Notes under the pieces: generated by a model
Database searches by the model: none
The model's input: only the letters and a program-made list of their open reading frames with translations
What the model was told of the DNA's origin: nothing
Program-made: the position numbers and the translations under genes
Shown: positions 29,222 through 39,144 of the stretch, piece by piece
How the letters are laid out: each line of letters starts with the position of its first letter
How positions within the stretch are numbered: the first letter of the stretch is position 1
Origin: Noviherbaspirillum aridicola
Lineage (GTDB): Bacteria > Pseudomonadota > Gammaproteobacteria > Burkholderiales > Burkholderiaceae_D
DNA length: 64,000 nt
Assembly: GCF_019656455.1 (NCBI RefSeq)
Contig: NZ_BPMK01000008.1
Coordinates: forward strand, 62,001-126,000
Direction: 5' to 3'

Positions 29222-29394
29222 TCTCCTGCCGTGTTCGCGAATGCCATATATTCCTTGAACCATTTCTGTGCATAGGACGCGGGATCGTTTGATGGGCGTG
29301 ATCGTCGCTAGTCCGATGAACCCGAAATTGAACTACCGTGGCCACCTTGAACCGCAAGGTTCGGGATGCCGGCATAGACGGCACAGGCGGGACT
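29222..29394 (+). ncRNA. ssrS: 6S RNA
   Basis: 6S RNA binds the sigma-70 holoenzyme by mimicking an open promoter and damps transcription in stationary phase. The 5' part contains the family-typical TGCCGTGTTCGC and the 3' part contains GACGGCACAGGCGGGACTT, whose GACGGCA can pair with TGCCGT near the 5' end. The internal hairpin CCTTGAACCGCAAGGTTCGGG is consistent with the terminal arm. Length of about 175 nt, position just after zapA and a following terminator all fit. Exact ends are estimated. Confidence 0.75.
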
Positions 29395-29405
29395 TAATTC
29401 ACAAG

Positions 29406-29434
29406 CGGCTGCATCTCGATGCAGCCGTTTTTTT
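29406..29434 (+). terminator. Rho-independent terminator after 6S RNA
   Basis: A perfect stem CGGCTGCAT / ATGCAGCCG with a short loop is followed by seven T (29428-29434). It ends the 6S RNA transcript immediately before the EVE-domain gene. Confidence 0.9.
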
Positions 29435-29470
29435 ATGCGCGCTCGAATCATGGGGACAAGGGGAGGGGCT

Positions 29471-29929
<459 letters not shown>

Positions 29930-29945
29930 TTCCGGAAAGATTTGA

Positions 29946-30749
29946 ATGGACGTTTCCCTGATCGCCGTGCTGCTCGTGCTCGGCGCGATCGTCGGTTTTG
30001 CCGCCGGCCTGCTCGGCATCGGCGGCGGCATGCTGCTGGTGCCCTTCATGACGATGGTCCTCACCGCCAGGCAGTTCCCGCAGGAGCACATCGTGCACAT
30101 GGCGATCGCGACCTCGCTGGCCACCATCATGTTCACCTCGATCTCTTCCGTGCGCGCGCATCACAAGCGCGGGGCGGTGCTGTGGAAGGTGGTGGGCCTG
30201 CTGGCGCCGGGCATCCTGGTCGGCTCCTGGGTCGGACCGTGGATCGGGGCGCACATGGATTCCTCGACGCTGGCGCTGTCGTTCGCGGTGTTCGTGGCGT
30301 TTTCGGCGACGCAGATGCTGATCGATAAGAAGCCCGCCGCGTCCCGCGAGTTGCCGGGCGCACCCGGCATGTTCGGCGCCGGCGGCGTGATCGGCGTGCT
30401 GTCGGGACTGGTCGGCGCCGGCGGCGGCTTCGTGTCGGTGCCGTTCATGACCTGGTGTAACGTCAGGATTCACAACGCGGTCGCCACCAGCGCCGCACTC
30501 GGCTTTCCGATCGCGCTGGCCGGCACCCTGTCCAACATCTGGTTCGGCATGAAGGAGGCCGGGCTGCCGGAAGGCTCGCTCGGCTTCATCTATCTGCCGG
30601 CGCTGTTCGTGATCGCGATCGCGAGCGTGACGACGGCGCCGCTCGGCGCGCGCACCGCGCACAGCCTGCCGGTGAAGTCGCTGAAGAGGGTGTTTGCGAT
30701 CCTGCTTTACTCGCTCGCGGGCTACATGCTCTACAAGGGACTGCGCTGA
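29946..30749 (+). CDS. TauE/SafE family sulfite/anion permease
   Basis: A 267-residue inner-membrane protein with about eight hydrophobic segments. The two family repeats are seen: GLLGIGGGMLLVPFM near the N-terminus and GLVGAGGGFVSVPFM at about residue 157. The family exports sulfite, sulfoacetate or related small anions, and some members import them; the substrate cannot be deduced. GGAAAG lies 6 nt before the ATG. It starts 16 nt after the EVE gene, so co-transcription is possible. Confidence 0.88.
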   Translation: MDVSLIAVLLVLGAIVGFAAGLLGIGGGMLLVPFMTMVLTARQFPQEHIVHMAIATSLATIMFTSISSVRAHHKRGAVLWKVVGLLAPGILVGSWVGPWIGAHMDSSTLALSFAVFVAFSATQMLIDKKPAASRELPGAPGMFGAGGVIGVLSGLVGAGGGFVSVPFMTWCNVRIHNAVATSAALGFPIALAGTLSNIWFGMKEAGLPEGSLGFIYLPALFVIAIASVTTAPLGARTAHSLPVKSLKRVFAILLYSLAGYMLYKGLR

Positions 30750-30806
30750 GCACGTGGTGCGGTGCAGGCACGGCTGCCCGCACCGGCCGGGCGCACGGTG
30801 GTGGCG

Positions 30807-32315
30807 CTAGCGCTTGCCGAATTGCTCGCGCAGCAGGTTCTTCTGCACCTTGCCCATCGTGTTGCGCGGGAGCTCGGCGACGAAGTGAACCTGCTTCGGC
30901 ACCTTGTAGTTGGCGATCCTTTGCTTGAGCGTGTCGATGACCCGCTCTTCGCTGAGGCCGGCGCCGTCGCGCAGGACGACCACCGCCGTGACCGCTTCGC
31001 CGAAATCCGGATGCGGCACGCCGATGACGGCCGACTCCAGCACGCCCTCGAGTTCGTCGATCACCGACTCGATCTCCTTCGGATAGACGTTGTAGCCGCC
31101 GGAGATGATGAGGTCCTTGCTGCGGCCGACGATGGACAGATAGCCGTCCTCATCGAAGCGGCCCACGTCGCCGGTCCTGAAATAGCCGTCGGCGGTGAAT
31201 TCCTCGGCGGTTTTTTCGGGCATGCGCCAGTAGCCCTGGAAGACATTCGGGCCGCGCACCTGTATGTCGCCGATCTCGCCTGCCGCGCAGGGTTTGCCTT
31301 CCTTGTCCACCACCCGCACCGATACGCCGGGCAGCGCCGGCCCGACCGTGCCCGCGCGGCGCTCGCCCTGGTAGGGATTCGAGGTGAGCATCGCGGTTTC
31401 AGTCATGCCGTAGCGTTCGAGGATGGTGTGGCCCGTGCGCTGCGCGAAGTCGTGGAAAGTATCGGTCAGCAGCGGCGCCGAGCCGGAGATGAACAGGCGC
31501 ACGCCGCTGCATTGCTCGCGTCCGAATGACGGTTCGGCCAGCAGGCGGACATAGTAGGTCGGCACCCCCATGAACACCGTCGCGCGCGGAAGCTGGCGAA
31601 TTACCTCGGCGGCGTCGAAGCGCGGCAGGAAGATCATCTTGCTGCCGTTGAGCAGCGCGCCGTGGGCGGCGACGAACAGGCCGTGGATATGGAACAGCGG
31701 CAGCGCGTGCAGCAGCACGTCGCCCGGCTGCCATTGCCAGTACTGCTGCAGCACGCGGGCGTTGTGCGAGAGATTGCCGTGGGTGAGCATTGCGCCCTTG
31801 CTGCGGCCCGTCGTGCCGGAGGTGTAGAGAATCGCCGCCAGCTCGTTGGCGTCGCGATGCACCGTGTCGAAGCTGTTGGACTGCAGCGCGGCCCGGGTCA
31901 GCAGCGATCCCGTGCGGTCGTCGCCGAGCGTGAAGACATGGCGGGTGCCGCTGGCGAAGGCGATCTGCGACACCCAGCCGAAGTTCTGCGGCGAGCACAC
32001 CACGACTTCCGGTTCGGCATCGTCGATGAAGTAGGAGATCTCGGCGGCGCGGTAGGCGGTGTTGAGCGGCAGCCAGGTATAGCCGGCGCGCAGCACGGCC
32101 AGGTACAGGATCAGCGCCTCGGCCGATTTTTCGACCTGGGCGGCGATGCGTGCGTCGGGCTGCAGCCGCAGTCCGGCAAGCAGGTTGGCGATCTTGGCGC
32201 TGGCGCGCTCGATGTCGTTCCAGCTGTAGTACTTGCCGTCGTGCGTCTCGATTGCGCACGCCTGGCGGTCCTTGGGAAAGCGGGAGGCGAACAGGGCGTA
32301 GAGATTGGCGTTCAT
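30807..32315 (-). CDS. matB: Malonyl-CoA synthetase (acyl-CoA synthetase family)
   Basis: A 502-residue ANL-superfamily enzyme that activates a carboxylate to its CoA thioester through an adenylate. The ATP loop [18 protein letters not shown], the [14 protein letters not shown] motif, [16 protein letters not shown] and the C-terminal catalytic Lys in [11 protein letters not shown] are intact. MTETxMLTSNPYxGERRxGTVG strongly resembles MatB, which makes malonyl-CoA from malonate. It overlaps lgt by 4 nt. Another short-chain dicarboxylate is possible. Confidence 0.82.
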   Translation of the reverse strand: MNANLYALFASRFPKDRQACAIETHDGKYYSWNDIERASAKIANLLAGLRLQPDARIAAQVEKSAEALILYLAVLRAGYTWLPLNTAYRAAEISYFIDDAEPEVVVCSPQNFGWVSQIAFASGTRHVFTLGDDRTGSLLTRAALQSNSFDTVHRDANELAAILYTSGTTGRSKGAMLTHGNLSHNARVLQQYWQWQPGDVLLHALPLFHIHGLFVAAHGALLNGSKMIFLPRFDAAEVIRQLPRATVFMGVPTYYVRLLAEPSFGREQCSGVRLFISGSAPLLTDTFHDFAQRTGHTILERYGMTETAMLTSNPYQGERRAGTVGPALPGVSVRVVDKEGKPCAAGEIGDIQVRGPNVFQGYWRMPEKTAEEFTADGYFRTGDVGRFDEDGYLSIVGRSKDLIISGGYNVYPKEIESVIDELEGVLESAVIGVPHPDFGEAVTAVVVLRDGAGLSEERVIDTLKQRIANYKVPKQVHFVAELPRNTMGKVQKNLLREQFGKR

Positions 32316-33121
32316 TGCGTACGGACGTTCCTGTTGAGGCGGTAGGTCACCAGCAGCATGGCCAGGCCGGCGGCGACCATCGGCAGCGACAGCATCTGGC
32401 CGGCGGAAATCGTGAAGGGGCCGAACGCGACCTCGTAATCGGGCGTGCGGAAGTACTCGGTGAAGAAGCGCGCCATCCCGTACAGCATGACGAACAGTCC
32501 GCCCACCGCCAGCGTGGGGCGCGGCTTGCGCGCGAACAGCCAGACGATGACGAACAGCAGCACGCCGTCGACCAGCGCCTGATAGATCGGCGAGGGATGG
32601 CGCGGCAGATTGTCCACGTTCGGCCAGATCATGGCCCAGGGCAGGGACGGGTCGGCCACCCGTCCCGGCAGCTCGGCATTGATGAAATTACCGATGCGGC
32701 CGGCCGCATAGCCGAGCGGCACCAGCGGGGCGATGAAGTCGTAGACGTCGAGCACGCCCCGCCCGCGCTTCTTCGCCCACAGCGCCATCGCCAGCAGCAC
32801 CCCGAGGAAGCCGCCGTGGAAAGACATGCCCCCCTTCCAGACGGCGAATATCTCCAGCGGATTGCTGAAGTAGAAACCGGGGTGGTAGAACAGCACTTCC
32901 CCGAGGCGTCCGCCGATGACCACGCCGAGCACGCCATAGAACAGCATGTCGTCCAGGTCCTCCTTCTTCCAGCCGGCGGCGGCCCAGTGCGGCTGCCTCA
33001 CCCGCAGCCTGCCCAGCATGAGGAATTGCACGAAGGCGACCAGGTACATCAGGCCATACCAGTGAACCGCGACCGGGCCGATCGAGAACGCGACCGGATC
33101 GGGAAGAGGGTGTATGAGCAT
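32312..33121 (-). CDS. lgt: Prolipoprotein diacylglyceryl transferase
   Basis: A 269-residue inner-membrane enzyme that transfers diacylglycerol from phosphatidylglycerol to the lipobox cysteine of prolipoproteins, the first step of lipoprotein maturation. Seven membrane segments are evident, together with the signature [14 protein letters not shown] and the conserved [12 protein letters not shown]. It shares one base with the lysR stop upstream and 4 nt with matB downstream, so the three genes form one unit. Confidence 0.96.
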   Translation of the reverse strand: MLIHPLPDPVAFSIGPVAVHWYGLMYLVAFVQFLMLGRLRVRQPHWAAAGWKKEDLDDMLFYGVLGVVIGGRLGEVLFYHPGFYFSNPLEIFAVWKGGMSFHGGFLGVLLAMALWAKKRGRGVLDVYDFIAPLVPLGYAAGRIGNFINAELPGRVADPSLPWAMIWPNVDNLPRHPSPIYQALVDGVLLFVIVWLFARKPRPTLAVGGLFVMLYGMARFFTEYFRTPDYEVAFGPFTISAGQMLSLPMVAAGLAMLLVTYRLNRNVRTQ

Positions 33122-34026
33122 CAGCTTTTCTTTCGCAAGAGTTCGAGGAAGGTGCGCAGCACCGGGGAATCGTTGTCGCGGCGCCAGGCCAGGCCGGTAT
33201 CGACCATGGCGCCGGCGTCGGCGAGCGGATGGTATTCGACGCCCGGCCTTTGCAAATTCGACACGGATTGTGGCACAAGCGCGATGCCCATGCCTGCCGA
33301 GACGAGGCCGACGATGGTCTGCATCTGTATCGCTTCCTGGCCGATGCGGGGCGCCAGGCCGGCGTCGCGGAAGCAGCCGAGGATGGCATCGTGCAGGGCC
33401 GGCGCGATGCGGCGCGGGAAAATGATGAGCGGCAGGCCGGCCACCGCCTGCAGCCCCGCGGCGCGGCTGCCCTTCATGCCTTTCAGTCCCTTCAGGCCCT
33501 GCGGGGTCGCCAGCACCAGCGGCTCCGACAGCACCGTCAGGTAGTCGAGTTCGGCGCCGGCCTTCTCATCCAGCGGCGGAATCAGCAGGCCGGCGTCGAT
33601 GCGGCCATGCATCAGGTCGTCGACCTGGACGTCGGAGGTCGCCTCCCGCAGCTCGATGCGCACCTGCGGGTAGCGCTCGCGGAATTCCCTCAGCAGCGGC
33701 GGCAGCAGGCTGTAGTCGGCGGTGGAGACGAAGGACAGGGTGAGCGTGCCAGACTCGCCGGCGGCGGCGCGCCGCGCCAGGTCGGGCAGGCCGGCGGCCT
33801 GCTGCAGGATGCGCCGGGCCTCGGGCAGCAGCGCCTCACCGGCGGCGGTCAGGGCCACGCTGCGACGGGTGCGCTCGAACAGGGGCGCGCCGAGTTCCGC
33901 TTCCAGCGCCTGTATGGTCTGCGACAGCGGCGGCTGAGTCATGTGCAGGCGCGCCGCGGCGCGGCCGAAGTGATTCTCTTCCGCCACGGCGACGAAATAG
34001 CGCAGCTGCCTGAGTTCGATGCTCAT
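33121..34026 (-). CDS. LysR family regulator divergent from ilvD
   Basis: A 301-residue LysR-type regulator. The N-terminal winged helix-turn-helix is clear ([32 protein letters not shown]), and the C-terminal half is a periplasmic-binding-like effector domain. A small tandem Gly-Leu-Lys-Gly insertion ([10 protein letters not shown]) lies near residue 180. Divergence from ilvD and co-transcription with lgt and matB suggest it may control ilvD, itself, or malonate-related use. The effector is unknown. Confidence 0.9.
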   Translation of the reverse strand: MSIELRQLRYFVAVAEENHFGRAAARLHMTQPPLSQTIQALEAELGAPLFERTRRSVALTAAGEALLPEARRILQQAAGLPDLARRAAAGESGTLTLSFVSTADYSLLPPLLREFRERYPQVRIELREATSDVQVDDLMHGRIDAGLLIPPLDEKAGAELDYLTVLSEPLVLATPQGLKGLKGMKGSRAAGLQAVAGLPLIIFPRRIAPALHDAILGCFRDAGLAPRIGQEAIQMQTIVGLVSAGMGIALVPQSVSNLQRPGVEYHPLADAGAMVDTGLAWRRDNDSPVLRTFLELLRKKS

Positions 34027-34031
34027 ATGGA

Positions 34032-34090
34032 TTGCATATCAATAAGCAAGGAATCATATATTTGACACTCGGTAGAGGGCAAGGCATGCT
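34032..34090. promoter_or_regulatory. LysR-type operator and ilvD promoter candidate
   Basis: At 34032-34049 an imperfect 18-bp palindrome with TTGC/GCAA ends and T-N11-A character lies 5 nt from the lysR start, typical of an autoregulatory LysR box. Just beyond it on the plus strand is TTGACA (34062-34067) with a poor -10, CATGCT, 17 nt later. A weak -10 is consistent with activator dependence. Confidence 0.45.
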
Positions 34091-34159
34091 GGCGCTCTTC
34101 GCGCGGGCGCTTGACGCCGCGCACATCCAGCAGAACCCAGGCAATCCCAGGAGACCGAC

Positions 34160-36034
34160 ATGCCCGAATACCGTTCCCGCACCACCACCCACGGCCGCAA
34201 CATGGCCGGCGCGCGCGCCCTGTGGCGCGCCACCGGCATGAAGGACGCCGACTTCAGCAAGCCCATCATCGCGGTCGTCAATTCCTTCACCCAGTTCGTT
34301 CCCGGCCACGTGCACCTGAAGGACCTGGGCCAGATGGTGGCGCGCGAGATCGAGGCCGCCGGCGGCGTGGCCAAGGAATTCAACACCATCGCGGTCGACG
34401 ACGGCATCGCGATGGGCCATGGCGGCATGCTGTACTCGCTGCCGTCGCGCGAACTGATCGCCGACTCGGTGGAATACATGGTCAACGCGCACTGCGCCGA
34501 CGCCATGGTCTGCATCTCCAACTGCGACAAGATCACCCCCGGCATGCTGATGGCCGCGATGCGCCTCAACATTCCCGTGGTCTTCGTCTCCGGCGGCCCG
34601 ATGGAAGCCGGCAAGGTGATCGAGGCCCTGCACGGCAAGCAGGAAGGCACGCAGAAGATCATCAAGGTCGACCTGATCGACGCAATGATCCAGGCCGGCG
34701 ACTCGCGCGTCTCCGACGAGCAGGTGGCCAACATCGAGCGTTCCGCCTGCCCGACCTGCGGCTCCTGCTCCGGCATGTTCACCGCCAACTCCATGAACTG
34801 CCTGACCGAGGCGCTCGGCCTGTCCCTGCCGGGCAACGGCACCATCGTCGCCACCCACGCCGACCGCAAGCAGCTGTTCCTGCGCGCCGGCCGCCTGGTG
34901 GTGGAGCTGTGCAAGCGCTACTACGAGCAGGATGACGCATCGGTCCTGCCGCGCAACATCGCCACCAAGCGCGCGTTCGAAAACGCGATGGCGCTCGACG
35001 TGTCGATGGGCGGCTCGACCAATACCGTTTTGCACCTGCTGGCGGCCGCGCAGGAAGCGGGCGTGGATTTCACCATGGCCGACATCGACCGCATCTCGCG
35101 CAAGGTGCCCTGCCTGTGCAAGGTGGCGCCGGCGACACAGGACTATCACATCGAGGATGTGCACCGCGCCGGCGGCATCGTCGGCATTCTCGGCGAGCTC
35201 GACCGCGCCGGCCTGCTCGACACCAGCGTCGCCACCGTCCACGCGCGGACCCTGGGCGAGGCGATCGCGGCCAACGACGTGATGCTCACCCAGGATCCGG
35301 CGGTGCATCAGCGCTTCCTGGCGGCGCCCGGCGGCGTGCCGACCCAGGTGGCGTTCTCCCAGGACAAGCGCTTCGACAAGCTCGACCTCGACCGCGCGCA
35401 CGGCTGCATCCGCGACAAGGAACATGCCTACTCGAAGGACGGCGGCCTCGCGGTCCTGTACGGCAACCTCGCCGAGAAAGGCTGCATCGTCAAGACCGCG
35501 GGCGTGGATGAAAGCATCCTCAAGTTCACCGGGCGCGCCCGCGTGTTCGAGAGCCAGGACGCCGCGGTCGAAGGCATACTCGGCGACCAGGTGAAAGAGG
35601 GCGACGTGGTGATCATTCGCTACGAGGGCCCGAAGGGCGGCCCGGGCATGCAGGAAATGCTGTACCCGACCTCGTACATCAAGTCCAAGGGACTGGGCAA
35701 GGCCTGCGCGCTGTTCACCGACGGCCGCTTCTCCGGCGGCTCTTCCGGCCTCGTGATCGGGCATGCATCGCCGGAGGCGGCGGAGGGCGGCACCATCGGC
35801 CTGGTCAACGACGGCGACATCATCGAGATCGACATTCCGGAGCGCCGCATCCATCTGAAGATCGACGACGACGAACTGGCGCGCCGTCGCGCCGCGATGG
35901 AAGCGCGCGGCGACAACGCGTGGAAGCCGGTGAACCGCCAGCGGGTGGTGTCGCAGGCGCTGCAGGCATATGCCGCGCTGGCGACCTCGGCCGATCGCGG
36001 CGCGGTGCGCGACCTGGCGCAGCTCAAGCGCTGA
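34160..36034 (+). CDS. ilvD: Dihydroxy-acid dehydratase
   Basis: A 624-residue iron-sulfur enzyme that dehydrates 2,3-dihydroxy-isovalerate and -methylvalerate to 2-oxo acids in valine and isoleucine synthesis. Cluster cysteines are visible in [11 protein letters not shown] and [11 protein letters not shown], with the Mg-binding [12 protein letters not shown] motif and the C-terminal [14 protein letters not shown]. Length is close to the E. coli enzyme. AGGAG lies 6 nt before the ATG. The gene is monocistronic, closed by a terminator. Confidence 0.97.
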   Translation: MPEYRSRTTTHGRNMAGARALWRATGMKDADFSKPIIAVVNSFTQFVPGHVHLKDLGQMVAREIEAAGGVAKEFNTIAVDDGIAMGHGGMLYSLPSRELIADSVEYMVNAHCADAMVCISNCDKITPGMLMAAMRLNIPVVFVSGGPMEAGKVIEALHGKQEGTQKIIKVDLIDAMIQAGDSRVSDEQVANIERSACPTCGSCSGMFTANSMNCLTEALGLSLPGNGTIVATHADRKQLFLRAGRLVVELCKRYYEQDDASVLPRNIATKRAFENAMALDVSMGGSTNTVLHLLAAAQEAGVDFTMADIDRISRKVPCLCKVAPATQDYHIEDVHRAGGIVGILGELDRAGLLDTSVATVHARTLGEAIAANDVMLTQDPAVHQRFLAAPGGVPTQVAFSQDKRFDKLDLDRAHGCIRDKEHAYSKDGGLAVLYGNLAEKGCIVKTAGVDESILKFTGRARVFESQDAAVEGILGDQVKEGDVVIIRYEGPKGGPGMQEMLYPTSYIKSKGLGKACALFTDGRFSGGSSGLVIGHASPEAAEGGTIGLVNDGDIIEIDIPERRIHLKIDDDELARRRAAMEARGDNAWKPVNRQRVVSQALQAYAALATSADRGAVRDLAQLKR

Positions 36035-36051
36035 TCGGGGACGGCGTGATG

Positions 36052-36077
36052 AAGGGTGGCGAGCGCCACCCTTTTTT
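36052..36077. terminator. Terminator after ilvD
   Basis: A perfect 10-bp stem AAGGGTGGCG / CGCCACCCTT ending in a run of T up to 36077. It overlaps the stop codon of the convergent small Trp-rich protein gene, so the hairpin may serve both transcripts, although only the plus strand has a proper T-run. Confidence 0.9.
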
Positions 36078-36291
36078 ATTTCAGCGTGCGCTTGATGCGG
36101 TCGCGGCGGGTCTTTTCAGCCTGCTTGTGCTCCTTGCGCTTGTCGAGCCCGAACATGCGCTCGATGAACTCGAACCAGATGAAGGCGGCGCCGAACAGGC
36201 CGACGATCCACCACCACGACAGCCCCGCGAACGGGCCGATCTCGAAATAGCGCAGCGCGGATAGCAAAACGATAAGAACGATGAGGGGCAT
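36076..36291 (-). CDS. Small Trp-rich membrane protein (TIGR04438-like)
   Basis: A 71-residue protein with two hydrophobic helices (PLIVLIVLLSALRY and WWWIVGLFGAAFIWFEFI) joined by the signature EIGPFAGLSWWW, then a basic tail (KRKEHKQAEKTRRDRIKR). This pattern matches a small Trp-rich protein family common in betaproteobacteria, with no known function. I chose ATG 36291; an upstream TTG at 36348 would add 19 residues but is less likely. It is convergent with ilvD. Confidence 0.7.
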   Translation of the reverse strand: MPLIVLIVLLSALRYFEIGPFAGLSWWWIVGLFGAAFIWFEFIERMFGLDKRKEHKQAEKTRRDRIKRTLK

Positions 36292-36425
36292 GGCGGCAAC
36301 CAGGTTGATGCGATGGAGAAAGATTTTAATTCTTCTGTCCCAGGTCAACCAGCAATTGTCTGACGGCGTTTCATCCCTGCAGCACTGGCGTTAGAATGGT
36401 GCGCATTTTTCTAATGGAGAAAGTA

Positions 36426-36734
36426 ATGAAAGCTTCTTTGCTGGTTTGTCTGGCCGCTGGCGTCCTCGTCTCCAATGCGGCGATGGCCAATGCGGATCTG
36501 GCCAAGTCGAAGAATTGCATGGCTTGCCATGCAGTCGCGAACAAGGTGGTTGGTCCGTCGTTCAAGGACGTCGCCGCCAAGTACGCGGGTCAGAAGGATG
36601 CGGAAGACAAGCTGACGCAGAAGGTCCTCAAGGGCGGCGTGGGTGTCTGGGGCCAGGTGCCGATGCCCGCCAACGCGCAGGTCAGCGAGGCCGAAGCCCG
36701 CACCCTGGTGAAGTGGATCATGGCGCAGAAGTAA
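36426..36734 (+). CDS. Periplasmic class I cytochrome c (c-551/c-552 type)
   Basis: A 102-residue monoheme cytochrome. The signal peptide ends at AMA before NADLAKS; the mature protein has the CMACH heme motif and the axial Met in VPMPAN. Such small cytochromes shuttle electrons between the bc1 complex and terminal reductases or oxidases. ATG 36426 has GGAGAAAG upstream and starts the signal peptide correctly. A terminator follows. Confidence 0.92.
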   Translation: MKASLLVCLAAGVLVSNAAMANADLAKSKNCMACHAVANKVVGPSFKDVAAKYAGQKDAEDKLTQKVLKGGVGVWGQVPMPANAQVSEAEARTLVKWIMAQK

Positions 36735-36756
36735 TCGCGCCAGGCAGGATCTGATC

Positions 36757-36782
36757 AAAGCGCTCTTCGGAGCGCTTTTTTC
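36757..36782 (+). terminator. Terminator after cytochrome c gene
   Basis: A perfect 9-bp stem AAAGCGCTC / GAGCGCTTT closed by a very stable TTCG tetraloop and followed by a T-run. It lies 23 nt after the cytochrome stop codon. Confidence 0.92.
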
Positions 36783-36797
36783 TTGGGCGTGCGCTTT

Positions 36798-37715
36798 TCA
36801 GCCGGCCGAGCCGAGCGCGACGCGCGCCGCCGCCAGGTCCCAGGCCGCCTGTCCAACGGTCTTGAAGACGGCCGGCCCGGCGGGGCGGGGCGCCTTGCCC
36901 GACAGGATGGCGCCTATCGGTGCCACCGCGGACCAGTCCACCCCGGCCTGTATCAGGTCGCCCGCCTCATGCCTTGCGCCGGGCGCGTCGTCGACGACGA
37001 TGGCGCGCGACCTGAGCAGCTGCGGCGGCAGTTCTGCCATCTCCCGCTTGAACGCGCCGACGCCGACCGCCAGCGTGTGCGCCGCCAGCACCGCCGGCAC
37101 GACGGGACTGCGCGCGGTGGTCAGCGCGATCACGAGATCCACGTCCGGCGCCTCGCCGATGTCCTCGACCGACAGCGGCGAGAATCGCGCCCCGGGATGC
37201 GACACCCGCAGCGCCTGGCAGAAGCGTGCCGCCGATTCCATGCTGCGTCCGGCGATACGGAAATCCTCGATGCCGAAGAATCCGGCGAGCGCCTCGACAT
37301 GGGCGCGCGACTGCGTCCCGGTGCCGATCAGCAGCGCGGAGGCAGGTTTGCGCGCTGCCAGGGTATCGATGCCGAGCAGGGTCATGGCGGCGGTGCGGCG
37401 GGCGGTCACGGTCGGTCCGTCGAGCAGGGCCAGCCTGCGTCCGGTCGCGGTGTCGAAGACGATCACCTCGCCCTGGATCGCGGGCAGGCCGTGCCGGGCA
37501 TTCTCCCCGTGCACGGTGATGAGCTTGGTCGCGCTGATGTCGGCGCCGATGGCGGGCATGCTCAGGAGGACGCTGGCCGCATCGATCGGCACCACCTGGC
37601 GTTCCGGCGCGCGTATCGTGCCGTCGACGAGTTCGCGGCAGGCGCGTGCCAGCGCGGGCACGAGGCGGTCGTAGGGGAGGGCGGCGGCCGTGCTGGCCTG
37701 ATCGAGTATCTTCAT
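36798..37715 (-). CDS. Ornithine cyclodeaminase / mu-crystallin family imine reductase
   Basis: A 305-residue NAD(P)-binding enzyme. The Rossmann motif LLIGTGTQSRAHVEAL, the substrate region KLITVHGENARHGLPAIQGEVIVFD and the C-terminal VDDAPGARHEAGDL are typical of the family. Family members include ornithine cyclodeaminase and delta-1-pyrroline-2-carboxylate or piperideine-2-carboxylate reductase; the second kind is common near amino-acid catabolic genes, as here (livJ-like protein and dadA nearby). ATG 37715 gives the usual N-terminus; no strong ribosome site. Confidence 0.82.
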   Translation of the reverse strand: MKILDQASTAAALPYDRLVPALARACRELVDGTIRAPERQVVPIDAASVLLSMPAIGADISATKLITVHGENARHGLPAIQGEVIVFDTATGRRLALLDGPTVTARRTAAMTLLGIDTLAARKPASALLIGTGTQSRAHVEALAGFFGIEDFRIAGRSMESAARFCQALRVSHPGARFSPLSVEDIGEAPDVDLVIALTTARSPVVPAVLAAHTLAVGVGAFKREMAELPPQLLRSRAIVVDDAPGARHEAGDLIQAGVDWSAVAPIGAILSGKAPRPAGPAVFKTVGQAAWDLAAARVALGSAG

Positions 37716-37792
37716 CGTATTGCGCTCTGCGTTGTGCGGAGGCAGCAGTATCCTACAGGCGCGGCACCGGCGCACAGGCTTGCGCGCGGCGC

Positions 37793-37823
37793 AAAAAAAA
37801 GCGCCGATGTTGCCATCGGCGCT
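37793..37823 (-). terminator. Terminator of the livJ-like gene
   Basis: On the minus strand a perfect stem AGCGCCGATG / CATCGGCGCT with a GCAA (GNRA) loop is followed by seven or more T. It starts about 23 nt after the livJ-like stop codon. Confidence 0.95.
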
Positions 37824-37846
37824 CCTGGACTGCGTGTGCAGTGCGA

Positions 37847-38992
37847 TTACTTCACGACTGCCAGCTGTTCGCGCTTGCCGCCCTTGTAGGTGTACAGGGT
37901 CAGCGTGCCTTCCTTGATGTCGCCCTTGTTGTCGAAGGCGATCTTGCCGGTCACGCCCTGGTGGTTGATCTTGGCCAGTTCGGGCAGATACTTCGCCGGC
38001 TCGGCGGAGCCCGCCTTCTGCATTGCGGCAGCCATGACCATCACCGCGTCATAGACGTAGGGTGCGTAGATCTGGACGTCGGCATTGAACTTCTTCTTGA
38101 ACGCCGCGCGGAAGTCTTCCATGCCCTTCTTCTGGGCTTCCTCGACGCCGCCCGCTTCGGCGCAGACGACCTGGTTGTCGCCCAGCGCGTCGCCCGCCAG
38201 CTTGGCCAGCGCCTCGGTGCAGATGCCGTCGCCGCCCATGAACTTGGCGTTGATGCCCAGCGCCTTCATCTGGCGCAGCATCGGGCCTGCCACCGCATCC
38301 ATGCCGCCGAAGAACACGACTTCAGGCTGCTTGGCCTTGATCGCGGTCAGGATGGCGTTGAAGTCGGTCGCCTTGTCGTTGGTGTACTGCTGAGCCACCA
38401 CCTGCACGCCCTTGGCCTTGGCGCCCTTGACGAACTCTTCAGCCACGCCCTGGCCGTAAGCGGTGCGGTCGTCGATGACGGCGACCTTCTTCGCCTTGAG
38501 CTGGTCGGCTGCGTAGCGGCCGAGGGTGCCGCCGAGCTGGCCATCGTTGGCCACCACGCGGAAGGCGCTCTTGAAGCCCTGCTGGGTGTACTTCGGATTG
38601 GTCGCGGACGGGGAGATCTGCGGGATGCCGGCATCGTGGTAGATCTTGGAAGCCGGGATGGTGGTGCCGGAGTTCAGGTGGCCGATCACGCCGTTGACCT
38701 TGGCATCGACCAGCTTCTGGGCGGCCGAGGTGCCCTGCTTCGGATCGGCGCCGTCGTCTTCGGCCAGCAGTTCGAACTTGGCCTTCTTGCCGCCGATGGT
38801 CACGCCCTTGGCGTTGAGCTCGTCGATCGCCATGCGGGCGCCGTTTTCATTGTCCTTGCCGAGGTGGGCGATGGCGCCCGAGATCGGGCCGACGTGGCCG
38901 ATCTTGACCACCAGTTCCTGCGCGGATGCAGCGCCTGCAAAAGCGAAAGCAATCGCGCCGGCCAGCGGAATCATTTTTGTCTTGAACTGCAT
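37847..38992 (-). CDS. Branched-chain amino acid ABC transporter binding protein
   Basis: A 381-residue periplasmic receptor of the LivJ/LivK family. The signal peptide ends at GAASA before QELVVKIG; the mature domain shows GHVGPISGAIAHLGKDNENGARMA and GVIGHLNSGTTIPASKIY. It presents leucine, isoleucine, valine or related amino acids to a LivHMGF permease, whose genes are not in this window. ATG 38992 has GGAGG 8 nt upstream; the longer frame is not supported. It is divergent from an Lrp-type regulator, which probably controls it, and it ends in a strong terminator. Confidence 0.92.
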   Translation of the reverse strand: MQFKTKMIPLAGAIAFAFAGAASAQELVVKIGHVGPISGAIAHLGKDNENGARMAIDELNAKGVTIGGKKAKFELLAEDDGADPKQGTSAAQKLVDAKVNGVIGHLNSGTTIPASKIYHDAGIPQISPSATNPKYTQQGFKSAFRVVANDGQLGGTLGRYAADQLKAKKVAVIDDRTAYGQGVAEEFVKGAKAKGVQVVAQQYTNDKATDFNAILTAIKAKQPEVVFFGGMDAVAGPMLRQMKALGINAKFMGGDGICTEALAKLAGDALGDNQVVCAEAGGVEEAQKKGMEDFRAAFKKKFNADVQIYAPYVYDAVMVMAAAMQKAGSAEPAKYLPELAKINHQGVTGKIAFDNKGDIKEGTLTLYTYKGGKREQLAVVK

Positions 38993-39053
38993 AAAATAAG
39001 CCTCCAGAGGATTAATAGTCCGGGTGACGAGCAGGGATCCGGCTCTGTTACCA

Positions 39054-39067
39054 TTCAGAAATCTGAA
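39054..39067. promoter_or_regulatory. Palindrome in livJ / lrp regulatory region
   Basis: TTCAG-AAAT-CTGAA is a symmetrical site resembling an Lrp/AsnC operator. It lies 62 nt upstream of the livJ-like start and 78 nt upstream of the lrp-like start, suitable for control of both. Confidence 0.4.
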
Positions 39068-39082
39068 CAAACAGAAGTTACA

Positions 39083-39115
39083 GCAGAAAAAATCGTTCGC
39101 AAAGAGTTTTTCTGC
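39083..39115. promoter_or_regulatory. Inverted repeat upstream of the lrp-like gene
   Basis: Perfect 9-bp arms GCAGAAAAA / TTTTTCTGC flank a 15-nt centre. It lies 30 nt before the lrp-like start codon; it may be a second regulator site or a hairpin in the leader. Confidence 0.4.
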
Positions 39116-39144
39116 GGTTTTTAGTGAAAACCCTCGATTTTTGT

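Noticed and set aside
29435-29470. Upstream ATG for the EVE-domain protein
   Set aside because: It lies in the T-run of the 6S RNA terminator, and the GTG 36 nt later has a strong Shine-Dalgarno and the family N-terminus.
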